Assembly: GCF_002338065.1 (NCBI RefSeq)
Contig: NZ_DDHJ01000004.1
Coordinates: 826,059-890,058, forward strand
Direction of reading: 5' to 3'
Length of the DNA: 64,000 nt
DNA from: Pseudomonas sp. UBA1879
GTDB taxonomy: Bacteria > Pseudomonadota > Gammaproteobacteria > Pseudomonadales > Pseudomonadaceae
In this document: positions 36,801 to 44,825 of the stretch, one piece after another
Layout: every line of letters starts with the position of its first letter
Numbering within the stretch: the stretch's first letter is position 1
Position numbers and translations under genes: made by a program
The notes under the pieces: model-generated
What the model saw: the letters and a program-made list of their open reading frames with translations, nothing else
Databases searched by the model: none
Told to the model about the DNA's origin: nothing

Positions 36801-38751
36801 CCGCGAGCGCGGCATCAATGTCCAGCAGGACAGCATCAGCGTGATTGGTGTCGGCGATATGGCCGGTGACGTGTTCGGTAACGGCCTGTTGATGTCCGAC
36901 AAACTGCAGCTGGTGGCGGCATTCAACCACCTGCATATCTTCATCGATCCGAATCCGGACCCGGCCAGCAGCTTCGCCGAGCGTCAGCGTCTGTTCGACC
37001 TGCCGCGTTCGGCCTGGACCGACTACGACACCAGCATCATGTCCGAAGGTGGCGGTATCTTCCCGCGCAGCCTGAAGAGCATCACCATCACCCCGCAGAT
37101 GAAAGCGCGTTTCGATATCAGCGCCGACAAACTGACCCCGACCGAGCTGATGCACGCATTGCTCAAGGCGCCGGTTGACCTGCTGTGGAACGGCGGCATC
37201 GGCACCTACGTCAAGGCCAGCACCGAGAGCCACGCCGACGTGGGCGACAAGGCCAACGACGCCCTGCGCGTGAACGGCAACCAGCTGCGCTGCAAGGTGG
37301 TGGGCGAGGGCGGTAACCTGGGCATGACCCAACTGGGCCGCGTCGAATTCGGCCTGCTGGGCGGTGCGACCAACACCGACTTCATCGACAACGCCGGTGG
37401 CGTGGACTGCTCCGACCACGAAGTGAACATCAAGATCCTGCTCAATGAAGTGGTGCAGGCCGGTGACATGACCGAGAAGCAGCGCAACCTGCTGCTCGAA
37501 AGCATGACCGACGAAGTCGGCAATCTGGTGCTCGGCAACAACTACAAGCAGACGCAAGCCCTGTCGCTGGCGGCCCGTCGTGCCTATGAGCGCATTGCCG
37601 AGTACAAGCGCCTGATGAGCGACCTGGAATCCCGTGGCAAGCTGGACCGCGCCATCGAGTTCCTGCCCGCCGAAGATCAGATCGCCGAGCGCGTCGCCGA
37701 GAAGCAAGGCCTGACCCGCGCCGAGCTGTCGGTGCTGATCTCGTACAGCAAGATCGACCTCAAGGAAGCGCTGCTGGAGTCCCGCGTCCCGGACGATGAT
37801 TACCTGGCCCGCGACATGGAAACCGCCTTCCCGCCGTCCCTCGGCGCGAAGTTCTCGGACTCCATGCGGCACCACCGTTTGAAACGTGAAATCGTCAGCA
37901 CCCAGATCGCCAACGACCTGGTCAACCACATGGGCATCACCTTCGTGCAGCGACTCAAAGAGTCGACCGGCATGAGTGCGGCCAACGTGGCCGGTGCCTA
38001 CGTGATCGTGCGTGACATCTTCCACCTCCCGCACTGGTTCCGTCAGATCGAGGCGCTGGACTACAAGGTTCCGGCCGAAATCCAACTGGCGCTGATGGAC
38101 GAACTGATGCGCCTGGGCCGTCGCGCCACCCGCTGGTTCCTGCGCAGCCGTCGCAACGAACTGGACGCCGGCCGCGACGTCGCGCACTTCGGGCCGCACC
38201 TTGCAGCGCTAGGCCTGAAGCTGGACGAGCTGCTCGAAGGTCCGCCGCGCGAAGTGTGGCAGGCGCGTTATCAGGAATACGTCGAAGCGGGCGTACCTGA
38301 GCTGCTGGCACGGATGGTCGCGGGCACCACGCACCTGTACACGCTGCTCCCGATCATCGAAGCCTCCGACGTCACCGGCCAAAATGCGGCAGACGTGGCG
38401 AAGGTGTACTTCGCGGTCGGTGGCTCGCTGGACGTGACCTGGTACTTGCAGCAGATCAGCGCATTGCCGGTGGAGAACAACTGGCAGGCCCTGGCGCGTG
38501 AAGCGTTCCGGGATGACATCGACTGGCAGCAGCGGGCGATCACGGTCTCCGTTCTGCAAATGCCTGACGGTCCTGCGGACGTGGAGGAGCGCCTCAATCT
38601 GTGGCTGGAGCAGCACGCCTCGATGGTCGAGCGCTGGCGCGCCATGCTGGTCGAACTGCGTGCAGCGAGTGGCAACGACTATGCGATGTATGCCGTGGCC
38701 AACCGTGAGCTGCTGGATTTGGCCATGAGTGGGCAGACGGCTGTGGTTTGA
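33895..38751 (+). CDS. gdhB: Large NAD-dependent glutamate dehydrogenase (GDH-180 type)
   Basis: A 1618-residue cytoplasmic enzyme that converts glutamate to 2-oxoglutarate and ammonium with NAD. It has the size (about 1620) and composition of the 180-kDa class found in Pseudomonas, with long regulatory N-terminal ACT-like domains (residues 1 to about 700) before the catalytic core. Core motifs include RFGNVARGGLRWSDREEDFRTEVLGLVKAQQVKN, VPVGAKGGF, DKGTATFSDIAN, GSAGYDHKKMGITAKGAW, GVGDMAGDVFGNGLL (dinucleotide fold) and LWNGGIGTYVKAS. GGAG stands eight bases before the ATG, and a strong terminator follows. It is transcribed alone. In Pseudomonas it is the catabolic enzyme induced by arginine or glutamate. 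Confidence 0.96.
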   Translation: MAFFTAASKSDFQHQLRAALAQHISEQALPQVALFADQFFGIISLDELTQRRLSDLAGCTLSAWRLLERFEHSAPQVRVYNPDYERHGWQSTHTAVEVLHHDLPFLVDSVRTELNRRGYSIHTLQTTVLSVRRDEKGQLVELLPKGTTGDDVLQESLMYLEIDRCANAAELNVLARELEQVLGEVRVAVEDFEPMKAKLHELLAGVDAIDYNVDPDEKAEVKVFLEWLVNNHFTFLGYEEFTVEGGAEGGQLTYDPSSFLGLTKLLRAGLTTEELHIEGYAVNYLQEPTLLSFAKAAAPSRVHRPAYPDYVSIRQIDASGKVTKECRFMGLYTSSVYGESVRAIPYIRRKVAEVERRSGFDAKAHLGKELAQVVEVLPRDDLFQTPVDELFTTVMSIVQIQERNKIRVFLRKDPYGRFCYCLAYVPRDVYSTEVRQKIQQVLMERLKASDCEFWTFFSESVLARVQLILRVDPKVTLDIDPQQLENEVIQACRSWKDDYASLVIESFGEAQGTNVLADFPKGFPAGYRERFAAHSAVVDMQHLLNLSETNPLVMSFYQPLSGDKAQLHCKLYHADTPLALSDVLPILENLGLRVLGEFPYRLRHTNGREFWIHDFAFTYGEGLKLDLQQLNDTLQDAFVHIVRGEAENDAFNRLVLTAGLPWRDVALLRAYARYLKQIRLGFDLGYIASTLNNHADIARELTRLFKTRFYLARKLSGGDLDDMQQRLETAILSALDDVQVLNEDRILRRYLDLIKATMRTNFYQTDANGQNKSYFSFKFNPRLIPELPKPVPKFEIFVYSPRVEGVHLRFGNVARGGLRWSDREEDFRTEVLGLVKAQQVKNSVIVPVGAKGGFLPRRLPTTGTRDEIQAEAIACYRIFISGLLDITDNLKEGALVPPANVVRHDDDDPYLVVAADKGTATFSDIANGIAIDYGFWLGDAFASGGSAGYDHKKMGITAKGAWVGVQRHFRERGINVQQDSISVIGVGDMAGDVFGNGLLMSDKLQLVAAFNHLHIFIDPNPDPASSFAERQRLFDLPRSAWTDYDTSIMSEGGGIFPRSLKSITITPQMKARFDISADKLTPTELMHALLKAPVDLLWNGGIGTYVKASTESHADVGDKANDALRVNGNQLRCKVVGEGGNLGMTQLGRVEFGLLGGATNTDFIDNAGGVDCSDHEVNIKILLNEVVQAGDMTEKQRNLLLESMTDEVGNLVLGNNYKQTQALSLAARRAYERIAEYKRLMSDLESRGKLDRAIEFLPAEDQIAERVAEKQGLTRAELSVLISYSKIDLKEALLESRVPDDDYLARDMETAFPPSLGAKFSDSMRHHRLKREIVSTQIANDLVNHMGITFVQRLKESTGMSAANVAGAYVIVRDIFHLPHWFRQIEALDYKVPAEIQLALMDELMRLGRRATRWFLRSRRNELDAGRDVAHFGPHLAALGLKLDELLEGPPREVWQARYQEYVEAGVPELLARMVAGTTHLYTLLPIIEASDVTGQNAADVAKVYFAVGGSLDVTWYLQQISALPVENNWQALAREAFRDDIDWQQRAITVSVLQMPDGPADVEERLNLWLEQHASMVERWRAMLVELRAASGNDYAMYAVANRELLDLAMSGQTAVV

Positions 38752-38774
38752 GCCGTTAGCTGAGTGGTAAAGAG

Positions 38775-38806
38775 AAGCCCCGGGTCGAGAGATTCGGGGC
38801 TTTTTT
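38775..38806 (+). terminator. gdhB rho-independent terminator
   Basis: AAGCCCCG (38775-38782) pairs with CGGGGCTT (38795-38802), followed by four further T residues. It lies 24 bases after the gdhB stop. Confidence 0.9.
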
Positions 38807-39221
38807 GTGCATGGCTTGATTACGTAAAAGATTCGCTTGATGGGCCACATGGATGCGCTTTACGCCATTCGTGAGCAAGCTCACCCCCACATTTTTTGCA
38901 ACGTGCCATGGTCTGATAAACCGACTGGTGGGCTTTGATTCATGGCACTGGATCTTAAGCGAAAGCAACAAGCCGACAACGGGGTCTTTCAGGCTGCGGC
39001 ACGATGCAAAAGATCCGGGAGTGAGCGTGCTCACGAAGGGCCCGCAGGGCATCTCTGTAGCGCCATCACGTCACCCATTTCTCCCTCCCAAGTCAGATCC
39101 TCAAACCCGCCTCTGTAGTCCCTTTCTGAAAACCTCGCAGTCCCCCCTTTTTGTGTTTCAGCGCCCAGACAGACGCGTTTCAACCCCCTAGATTCCGCGT
39201 TTTTTTAGCGCGGAACACGGA
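38807..39221. other. Intergenic region with a REP pair upstream of the Rhs gene
   Basis: About 415 bases with no supported gene. Two inverted REP-like elements (around 38866-38892 and 39018-39042, GTGAGCAAGCTCAC and GTGAGCGTGCTCAC bodies) bracket a lower-GC stretch. No Eag/DUF1795 chaperone gene is present, although such a gene often precedes Rhs effectors. The last 30 bases hold a hairpin described separately. Confidence 0.55.
39193..39215 (+). promoter_or_regulatory. Short hairpin abutting the Rhs ribosome-binding site
   Basis: TTCCGCG (39193-39199) pairs perfectly with CGCGGAA (39209-39215) around a T-rich loop, and the right arm reaches to within six bases of the Rhs ATG (39222). The right arm plus following ACACGGA is the only purine-rich sequence available as ribosome-binding site. 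The hairpin could therefore limit translation or act as a weak terminator of upstream transcription. Confidence 0.4.
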
Positions 39222-42200
39222 ATGTCAGACGCCCTTTGGGCTGCCCGTCAGGGCGATGCCCTTGCTCACACCTCAGTCCTGGCCGACGTGTTTGGCGGTG
39301 CCCTCGAAGTGGTTGCCACCGTGGCAGTCGGTGCGCTGGTCACCTCCGCAATCGTGGCCGCTGCAGGGGTGACGGTTGCCACGGGAGGACTAGGCGCCTG
39401 CGTCCTGGCCGCAGTGGTGGGCGTGGCGGTGACCGTGGGCATGCAGGTCACGGGCGCGGACAGCCATCTGAGCGAACTCTGCCAGGGCCTCGCCAACGAC
39501 CTGTTCCCGCCCACGGTCTGCGCGTACATCAGCAGCGGCTCCCCCGACGTGTTCATCAATGGCCTGCCCGCCGCACGGGCTGCGGGGGCTATTGCCGACG
39601 CGCCGCCTGATTTGCCCGAGGACGCAGCGCCCGAAGGCACGTTTCTCGACATGGCCGCTGGTTTCTTCTCCGAGCTGTGGCGACCCACCGTCGCGACCCC
39701 CGATCCCGCCGCCGTACCGCTGCCCAATGATCAGATCACCTGCGGCAAACACCCCGGCACCCCAGGCCAATACCTCGCCGAAGGGTCGAGCACAGTGTTC
39801 ATCAACGGCCAGCCCGCCGTGCGCAGCGGCGACCGCAGCACCTGCGACGCCACGGTGGTGGCCTCCGGGCTGATTTCCCCCAACGTGCGCATTGGCGGCG
39901 GCAAGGCCGTGGTGCGGACCGTCCGCAGCGGCAAGACGCCGGGGATTGGGCTGGCCGTTTCGGCGTTGATGCTGCTGCGCGGACGACCTGTGAAATTCGT
40001 CAGCAACCTGCCGTGCCTGCTGATCGGCGGTGCCGCGGGGTATGCCGTTGGCGCGGTGGCCGGTGCGCTGGGCCGAGCGGTCTCAGGGTCGCCGAATCCG
40101 GTGCACGCCGGCACTGGCGCCAAGGTCCTGGGCGGTGCTGAAGAGCTGGACTTCGTGCTGCCAGGCGTGCTGCCGATCGAGTGGCAGCGCTTTTACAGCA
40201 GTCGGGATGCGCGGCGCGATGGGCTGTTCGGCGCCGGATGGAGCGTAGCGTTTGAAGTCGCTGTCGAGGTCGAGGCCCTCGCAGAAGGTGGCGAACGACT
40301 GACGTATGTCGACGAACAGGCACGGCGCATCGACATGGGCACGCTGGCGCCGGGGAGCGCAGTGTTCAGTCCGGGCGAAGGCTTGGCGGTCAAGCGGCAT
40401 AACGATGGGCGGGTGCTGATCGAGAGCGAAGACGGGGTGTATCGGCTGTTCGAGCCCAACCTCGTCCATCCCCCTCGCCTGCGCCTGAGCCAACTCGGCG
40501 ACCGCAACGACAACCGTATTCATCTGCTGTACGACGCCGACGGACGTCTTGCACATCTGCACGACACCCTCGATGGGGTGCGCGTGAGGTTGGTCTATTC
40601 GCCGCAGTGGCCGACGCGGGTGGAACGTGTCGAGCGGGTGTTCGACGACGCCTCCTCAGAGGTATTGGCGTCGTACGCCTATGACGATCAAGGCGATCTG
40701 AGTCGGGTGCGCGACGCGCTGGGCAAGGTGCAGCGGCGGTTCAGGTATGACGCCCATCAGCGCATGGTCGAGCATCAGTTGCCCAGCGGGCTGCGATGTT
40801 TTTATGAATGGGCACTGGTCGAGGAGCGCGAGTGGCGCGTCGTGCATCACTGGACCGATGACGGGGATGAATACCGCTTCGCTTATGACCTGAGGGCTGG
40901 TGTCACTGTCATTACCGACGGTTTGAATCGCCGCAGCGTTCGACACTGGAACGCCCAACACCAGATCACCAGGTGCACCGATTCCCTTGGCCAAACGTGG
41001 CAGTTCTCCTGGAACGACGAGCGTCAGCTACTCAGCGCCACTGACCCGCAGCAAGGCCGGTGGACCTTTGCCTACGACGAAGCGGGCAACCTGACGTCAA
41101 CCGAGGATCCCCTTGGGCGCATCGAGTCCACCCACTGGCTGGAACACTGGTCGCTGCCAAAGGTGGAGATCGACGCCGCCGGCCACTCGTGGCAGTACCG
41201 CTACGACGCACGGGGCAATCGCACCCACGAAGTCGATCCCCTGGGGCATGTCACCCGTTATCGCTTCGACGAGCGCGGGCGGGTCATCGAAATTCTTGAT
41301 GCCAGCGGCAAACGCAAAACCCTGCGCTGGAACGAGTTCGGGCAACTGACCGATTACCTGGACTGCTCGGGTTACAAGACTGAATTTCGCTATGACCGGC
41401 GCGGGTTTCTCGACCGGCGCACCGATGCCCTCGGCGAGCGCACGCAGTACACGCATGACGCGCAGGGCCGTCTGCAACTGCGCGAATCACCGGTCGGCCG
41501 CGTCGAGCGTTTTCTGCATGACGGCAGCGGTTTGCTCATCGGTTATGTCAACGCCGCCGGGGAAATCACCCGCTACGGGTACGACCGACGCGGACGGTTG
41601 CGGCGGCGTCAGGATCCCCACGAGCGCTCGGTTGAGTATCGCTACGACGCCTATGGCCGACTCGAAACGCTGACCAACGAAAACGGCGAACGCTACGGGT
41701 TTGCCTGGGATGCGGCGGATCAGCTGATCGCCCAGCAGGAGCTGGACGGCAGCCAACGCCAGTATCGATACGACGCGCTGGGCAATGTGGTCGGCATCAC
41801 CCACGTGGCGGGTCAGGACGCCATCGTTCACACCTTCGAGCGCGATGCCGTCGGGCGTTTGATCGCAAAAGTGACCGACGATGGCCGCACGGCGTATGCC
41901 TACGACGGGCTTGATCAGCTACTCAACGCCGAGTTTACGTCCCTCGACGGTGAGCAAAGCCACGTCAGCTTTGTCTATGACGCCCTTGGCCAACTGCTCA
42001 GCGAAACGACCGAATCGGGCACCGTCCTTCACCGCTACGACGAACTCGGCAACCTGATCCAGACCCAAACCCCCGACGGGCGCTGGATCAACCGCTTGCT
42101 CTACGGCAGCAGCGGCCACCTGCACCAACTCAACCTCGACGGCCAGGTGGTTTGCGATGTCGAGCGCGATCGCCTGCACCGCGAAGTGCTGCGCACCCAG

Positions 42201-43490
42201 GGCCAGCTCCACACCCGCAGCGCCTACGACCGCAGCGGCCGCCTGCATTCACGCGCCCGCCGACACGACAGCCGCCCGCGGCCTTTGCCCGCCGACAGCA
42301 CAAAAACCTACGAATACGACCTGACCGACAACCTCATTGCCCGTGTCGAGCAGCAGCGGCATGGCGAACATCAGACCCTGTACGGCTACGACTCCAGCAG
42401 CCGGATCATGACCGCTCAGGACAGCGTCAGCCGGTTACTGGAGCGGTTTGCCTACGACCCCGCCGCCAACCTGGTGGGCGGCGAATCCGCCAAGACACGG
42501 GTCACCCATAACCGATTGCTGACCTGGCAGGACAAGCACTACCGCTACGACAGCTTCGGACGCCTGAGCGAAAAACGCAGTATCCGGCGCGGCCTGCAAC
42601 GCTTCGTCTACGACGCCGAAAGCCGCCTCATCGAAGTGCAAAACCCCGACCGCCACGTCGTGCGCATGACCTACGACCCGCTGGGCCGGCGCATCGGCAA
42701 GACCCTGCACCACCCCAACGGCCAGATGCTTAGCGAAACGACATTCATCTGGGACGGCCTGCGTCTGCTGCACGAAGCGCAAAACGGCCTGCCCACCCTG
42801 TACCTCTACGCCGACGACAGCCACGAACCCCTGGCCCGCGTCGACGGCCGAGGCGAACACCAGACACTGCGCTACTACCACAACGACCTCAACGGCCTGC
42901 CCGAACAACTTACCGAACCCGACGGCCACCTCGTCTGGCACGCCCGCTACCTGGCTTGGGGCAACACCACACAAGAAACCCGCGAGCCTCACTTCCTCGA
43001 ACAGCAGAACCTGCGCTTTCAGGGCCAATACCTTGATCGCGAGACCGGACTGCACTACAACACCTTCAGGTACTACGACCCGGACATAGGCCGCTTCACC
43101 ACCCCCGATCCGATCGGATTGGCGGGCGGACTGAACCTGTACCAGTACGCGCCGAACCCGGTGGGGTGGGTAGATCCGTGGGGGTGGAGTTGTGTTCGGG
43201 TTCGGCATTACACGAGTCGAAATGGTCTAAAGGGAATTAAAGAGAGCGGATATATAAAAGCGAATGACAACAATAATGTCTACCTTGAACTCGCGAGTAG
43301 GAAACCTCTGAACGAAGTGGCCGTGAGAGACAAATACCAGCTCGACAAGAATAAGGGGCGTGACTATGTGGAAACTGACGCGCCCGAGGAATTACTCAAA
43401 TGGGTGAGAAATCCCAGATATCACAGGCTCGAGTTAACTGTTAAAGGTGATTTGCGGCTAAGCAATCCTGAGTTTATTAAAAGGAAATGA
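39222..43490 (+). CDS. PAAR/Rhs polymorphic toxin with HYD1-like ADP-ribosyltransferase tip
   Basis: A 1422-residue type VI secretion-type effector. Residues 7-16 (AARQGDALAH) fit the prePAAR motif. A strongly hydrophobic Ala/Val region (about 25-85) and a second one (about 238-285) are the usual transmembrane parts. A PAAR domain lies between (about 165-225; ITCGKHPGTPGQYLAEGSST and RSGDRSTCDATVVASG). The Rhs cage (about 300-1320) has some 20 YDxxGRL-type repeats and ends in the self-cleavage motif DPIGLAGGLNLYQYAPNPV, then GWVDPWGW. The last 100 residues (RVRHYTSRNGLKGIKESGYIKA...) resemble HYD1-type ADP-ribosyltransferase toxins; this is a pattern match only. This tip is AT-rich, unlike the cage. 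The probable immunity gene begins two bases after the stop. It is not a Tc TccC protein, because it has PAAR and transmembrane parts. Confidence 0.88.
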   Translation: MSDALWAARQGDALAHTSVLADVFGGALEVVATVAVGALVTSAIVAAAGVTVATGGLGACVLAAVVGVAVTVGMQVTGADSHLSELCQGLANDLFPPTVCAYISSGSPDVFINGLPAARAAGAIADAPPDLPEDAAPEGTFLDMAAGFFSELWRPTVATPDPAAVPLPNDQITCGKHPGTPGQYLAEGSSTVFINGQPAVRSGDRSTCDATVVASGLISPNVRIGGGKAVVRTVRSGKTPGIGLAVSALMLLRGRPVKFVSNLPCLLIGGAAGYAVGAVAGALGRAVSGSPNPVHAGTGAKVLGGAEELDFVLPGVLPIEWQRFYSSRDARRDGLFGAGWSVAFEVAVEVEALAEGGERLTYVDEQARRIDMGTLAPGSAVFSPGEGLAVKRHNDGRVLIESEDGVYRLFEPNLVHPPRLRLSQLGDRNDNRIHLLYDADGRLAHLHDTLDGVRVRLVYSPQWPTRVERVERVFDDASSEVLASYAYDDQGDLSRVRDALGKVQRRFRYDAHQRMVEHQLPSGLRCFYEWALVEEREWRVVHHWTDDGDEYRFAYDLRAGVTVITDGLNRRSVRHWNAQHQITRCTDSLGQTWQFSWNDERQLLSATDPQQGRWTFAYDEAGNLTSTEDPLGRIESTHWLEHWSLPKVEIDAAGHSWQYRYDARGNRTHEVDPLGHVTRYRFDERGRVIEILDASGKRKTLRWNEFGQLTDYLDCSGYKTEFRYDRRGFLDRRTDALGERTQYTHDAQGRLQLRESPVGRVERFLHDGSGLLIGYVNAAGEITRYGYDRRGRLRRRQDPHERSVEYRYDAYGRLETLTNENGERYGFAWDAADQLIAQQELDGSQRQYRYDALGNVVGITHVAGQDAIVHTFERDAVGRLIAKVTDDGRTAYAYDGLDQLLNAEFTSLDGEQSHVSFVYDALGQLLSETTESGTVLHRYDELGNLIQTQTPDGRWINRLLYGSSGHLHQLNLDGQVVCDVERDRLHREVLRTQGQLHTRSAYDRSGRLHSRARRHDSRPRPLPADSTKTYEYDLTDNLIARVEQQRHGEHQTLYGYDSSSRIMTAQDSVSRLLERFAYDPAANLVGGESAKTRVTHNRLLTWQDKHYRYDSFGRLSEKRSIRRGLQRFVYDAESRLIEVQNPDRHVVRMTYDPLGRRIGKTLHHPNGQMLSETTFIWDGLRLLHEAQNGLPTLYLYADDSHEPLARVDGRGEHQTLRYYHNDLNGLPEQLTEPDGHLVWHARYLAWGNTTQETREPHFLEQQNLRFQGQYLDRETGLHYNTFRYYDPDIGRFTTPDPIGLAGGLNLYQYAPNPVGWVDPWGWSCVRVRHYTSRNGLKGIKESGYIKANDNNNVYLELASRKPLNEVAVRDKYQLDKNKGRDYVETDAPEELLKWVRNPRYHRLELTVKGDLRLSNPEFIKRK

Positions 43491-43491
43491 A

Positions 43492-43815
43492 ATGCTAGAC
43501 AAAAATGAGATGATCGAACTTTCCGGTGGCGAAGCCATACTAATCATTAAAGAGGTTGAATATTTGTTAATCTCCTTAAATAAGATTGCTGAATATTACT
43601 ATAACGACGAACGCACTATATCCATCGAGCAAACGGGGATTGACTACGCACTTGAAACGACACGCTTTATTGATCAAAGTCAAATAACGCGTCGATTGGC
43701 CAAGATTAGGCGGATAGTTTCGGAAAAGTTTGATAACACGCTGGGTAGCGATGATATGGATGACATTGAGCGGGAATTAGAGATAATGAAATACTGGGAG
43801 CGGCCTGGGGACTAG
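43492..43815 (+). CDS. Probable immunity protein for the Rhs tip
   Basis: A 107-residue acidic, AT-rich gene with AAGGAA five bases before its ATG, starting one base after the Rhs stop. This position, size and composition are those of an Rhs immunity gene. The sequence (SGGEAILIIKEVEYLLISLNKIAEYYYNDERT) is predicted helical and soluble, as expected for protection against a cytosolic enzyme toxin. No named immunity family is recognised. Cognate pairing with the toxin is inferred from adjacency. Confidence 0.75.
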   Translation: MLDKNEMIELSGGEAILIIKEVEYLLISLNKIAEYYYNDERTISIEQTGIDYALETTRFIDQSQITRRLAKIRRIVSEKFDNTLGSDDMDDIERELEIMKYWERPGD

Positions 43816-43917
43816 TTTTTAGGCATGGCGCGAAGATATATCTAAGCAAGAGGTTGCCAGGCAGTACAGAGGCACAATTGGATACAACTGCGGCCTGAAT
43901 AATTTTGGAGTGCCAAT

Positions 43918-44301
43918 ATGGGCATGATAGACATTGTTTCCAGAAATTATTTCTTAAAGTATCTATATCCGAACGGCCTGATTGACGACCTGTTAATCGG
44001 AAGACTGGGATTCGATTGCGAAAATAAATTTTGTGTCAATTTTCATACGAAACAGCAGCCAGCCATTGAGGTAAAAAAATGGGGAATTTGGGGAAAAAAC
44101 TATGACGTCATAGTGATCTGCCTACAGGGCCAATGGGTGAAAGATGTGGCCATTTCGAATTGGGAGCATATTGATTTCGCCCCGGTAACTTGGAGTATTG
44201 ATGGAGATAATAAAACTTTTCGTAGCCGTGGAGATGGGTGGGAGGTATCTCTGACCTTCGGAGACTTGATTTTCCAGGGATGTCGAACTTACATTTGGTA
44301 A
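43918..44301 (+). CDS. AT-rich small protein, possible second immunity protein
   Basis: A 127-residue protein beginning at ATG 43918, about 100 bases after the first immunity gene. It is Trp- and aromatic-rich and beta-like (FCVNFHTKQQPAIEVKKWGIWGKNYDVIVICLQG; NWEHIDFAPVTWSID), which is common in polymorphic-toxin immunity families. No specific family is recognised. Low GC and position at the end of an Rhs locus suggest a displaced immunity gene kept from a former toxin tip. GGAG lies about eight bases upstream. Confidence 0.55.
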   Translation: MGMIDIVSRNYFLKYLYPNGLIDDLLIGRLGFDCENKFCVNFHTKQQPAIEVKKWGIWGKNYDVIVICLQGQWVKDVAISNWEHIDFAPVTWSIDGDNKTFRSRGDGWEVSLTFGDLIFQGCRTYIW

Positions 44302-44778
44302 ATCGACCTCACATAGGCCCAAGACCATTGCACTCTCCCAAAGGCTTATAAGTATAATAGACTTCATTTATCATGATATTTTTTGAGGAGATTATATTCT
44401 AAAGCGCTATCAAATAGAGTTAGCGTTGGACAATTCTGCTTGAAAGATGCTGGCAACTTGGGGCCGCGATTGGTTGCACTATTACGGTAGATAGGGTCGT
44501 GGAACAGATGATGGAGTTCCCCGTATCACCTCATGAAAACTCTCGACCCATTTGCTGGACAGTGGATGTGCTTTATTTATTGTGTATTCAATATTTCCCT
44601 ATACGGGTGAAACGTTAGTCGCAATTGATAGTTTGATGCATCAACATATGAAAAAACGCAGGCGCTGTAGGTGTTTTCTATCGGGTGGTAGATTCTATCG
44701 ATAAAATCAAGCGTTGGTGAATGGCTTTACTTGTTACCATGCCGACGAACGCCGTCAGGGCTTACTTTATTTGATACA
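44302..44778. other. AT-rich noncoding stretch after the Rhs cassette
   Basis: About 480 bases of low-GC DNA with stops in all frames and no supported gene, RNA or repeat. It looks like decayed cassette DNA between the Rhs locus and acnB. Confidence 0.45.
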
Positions 44779-44803
44779 TAAAAAACCCCGCCGAAGCGGG
44801 GTT
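44779..44803 (-). terminator. acnB rho-independent terminator
   Basis: On the minus strand AACCCCGC, a CGAA-type tetraloop and GCGGGGTT are followed by T residues. It lies 23 bases after the acnB stop. Confidence 0.88.
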
Positions 44804-44825
44804 CTTTCAACGCGGTGTTTCGATC

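Noticed and set aside
34078..38199. A 1373-codon open frame on the minus strand opposite gdhB
   Set aside because: It mirrors the GC-biased codons of gdhB, reads as low-information His/Val/Gln/Gly-rich sequence with no domain, and covers a clear essential-type enzyme.
39222..43490. Considered as the missing TccC component of the Tc toxin
   Set aside because: It has PAAR, prePAAR and hydrophobic N-terminal segments, is twice the length of the TccC core, and has an adjacent immunity gene, all features of a type VI effector.
44302..44778. Checked for a tRNA, small RNA or att site after the Rhs cassette
   Set aside because: No cloverleaf, direct repeat or integrase was visible; only AT-rich sequence with stops in all frames.
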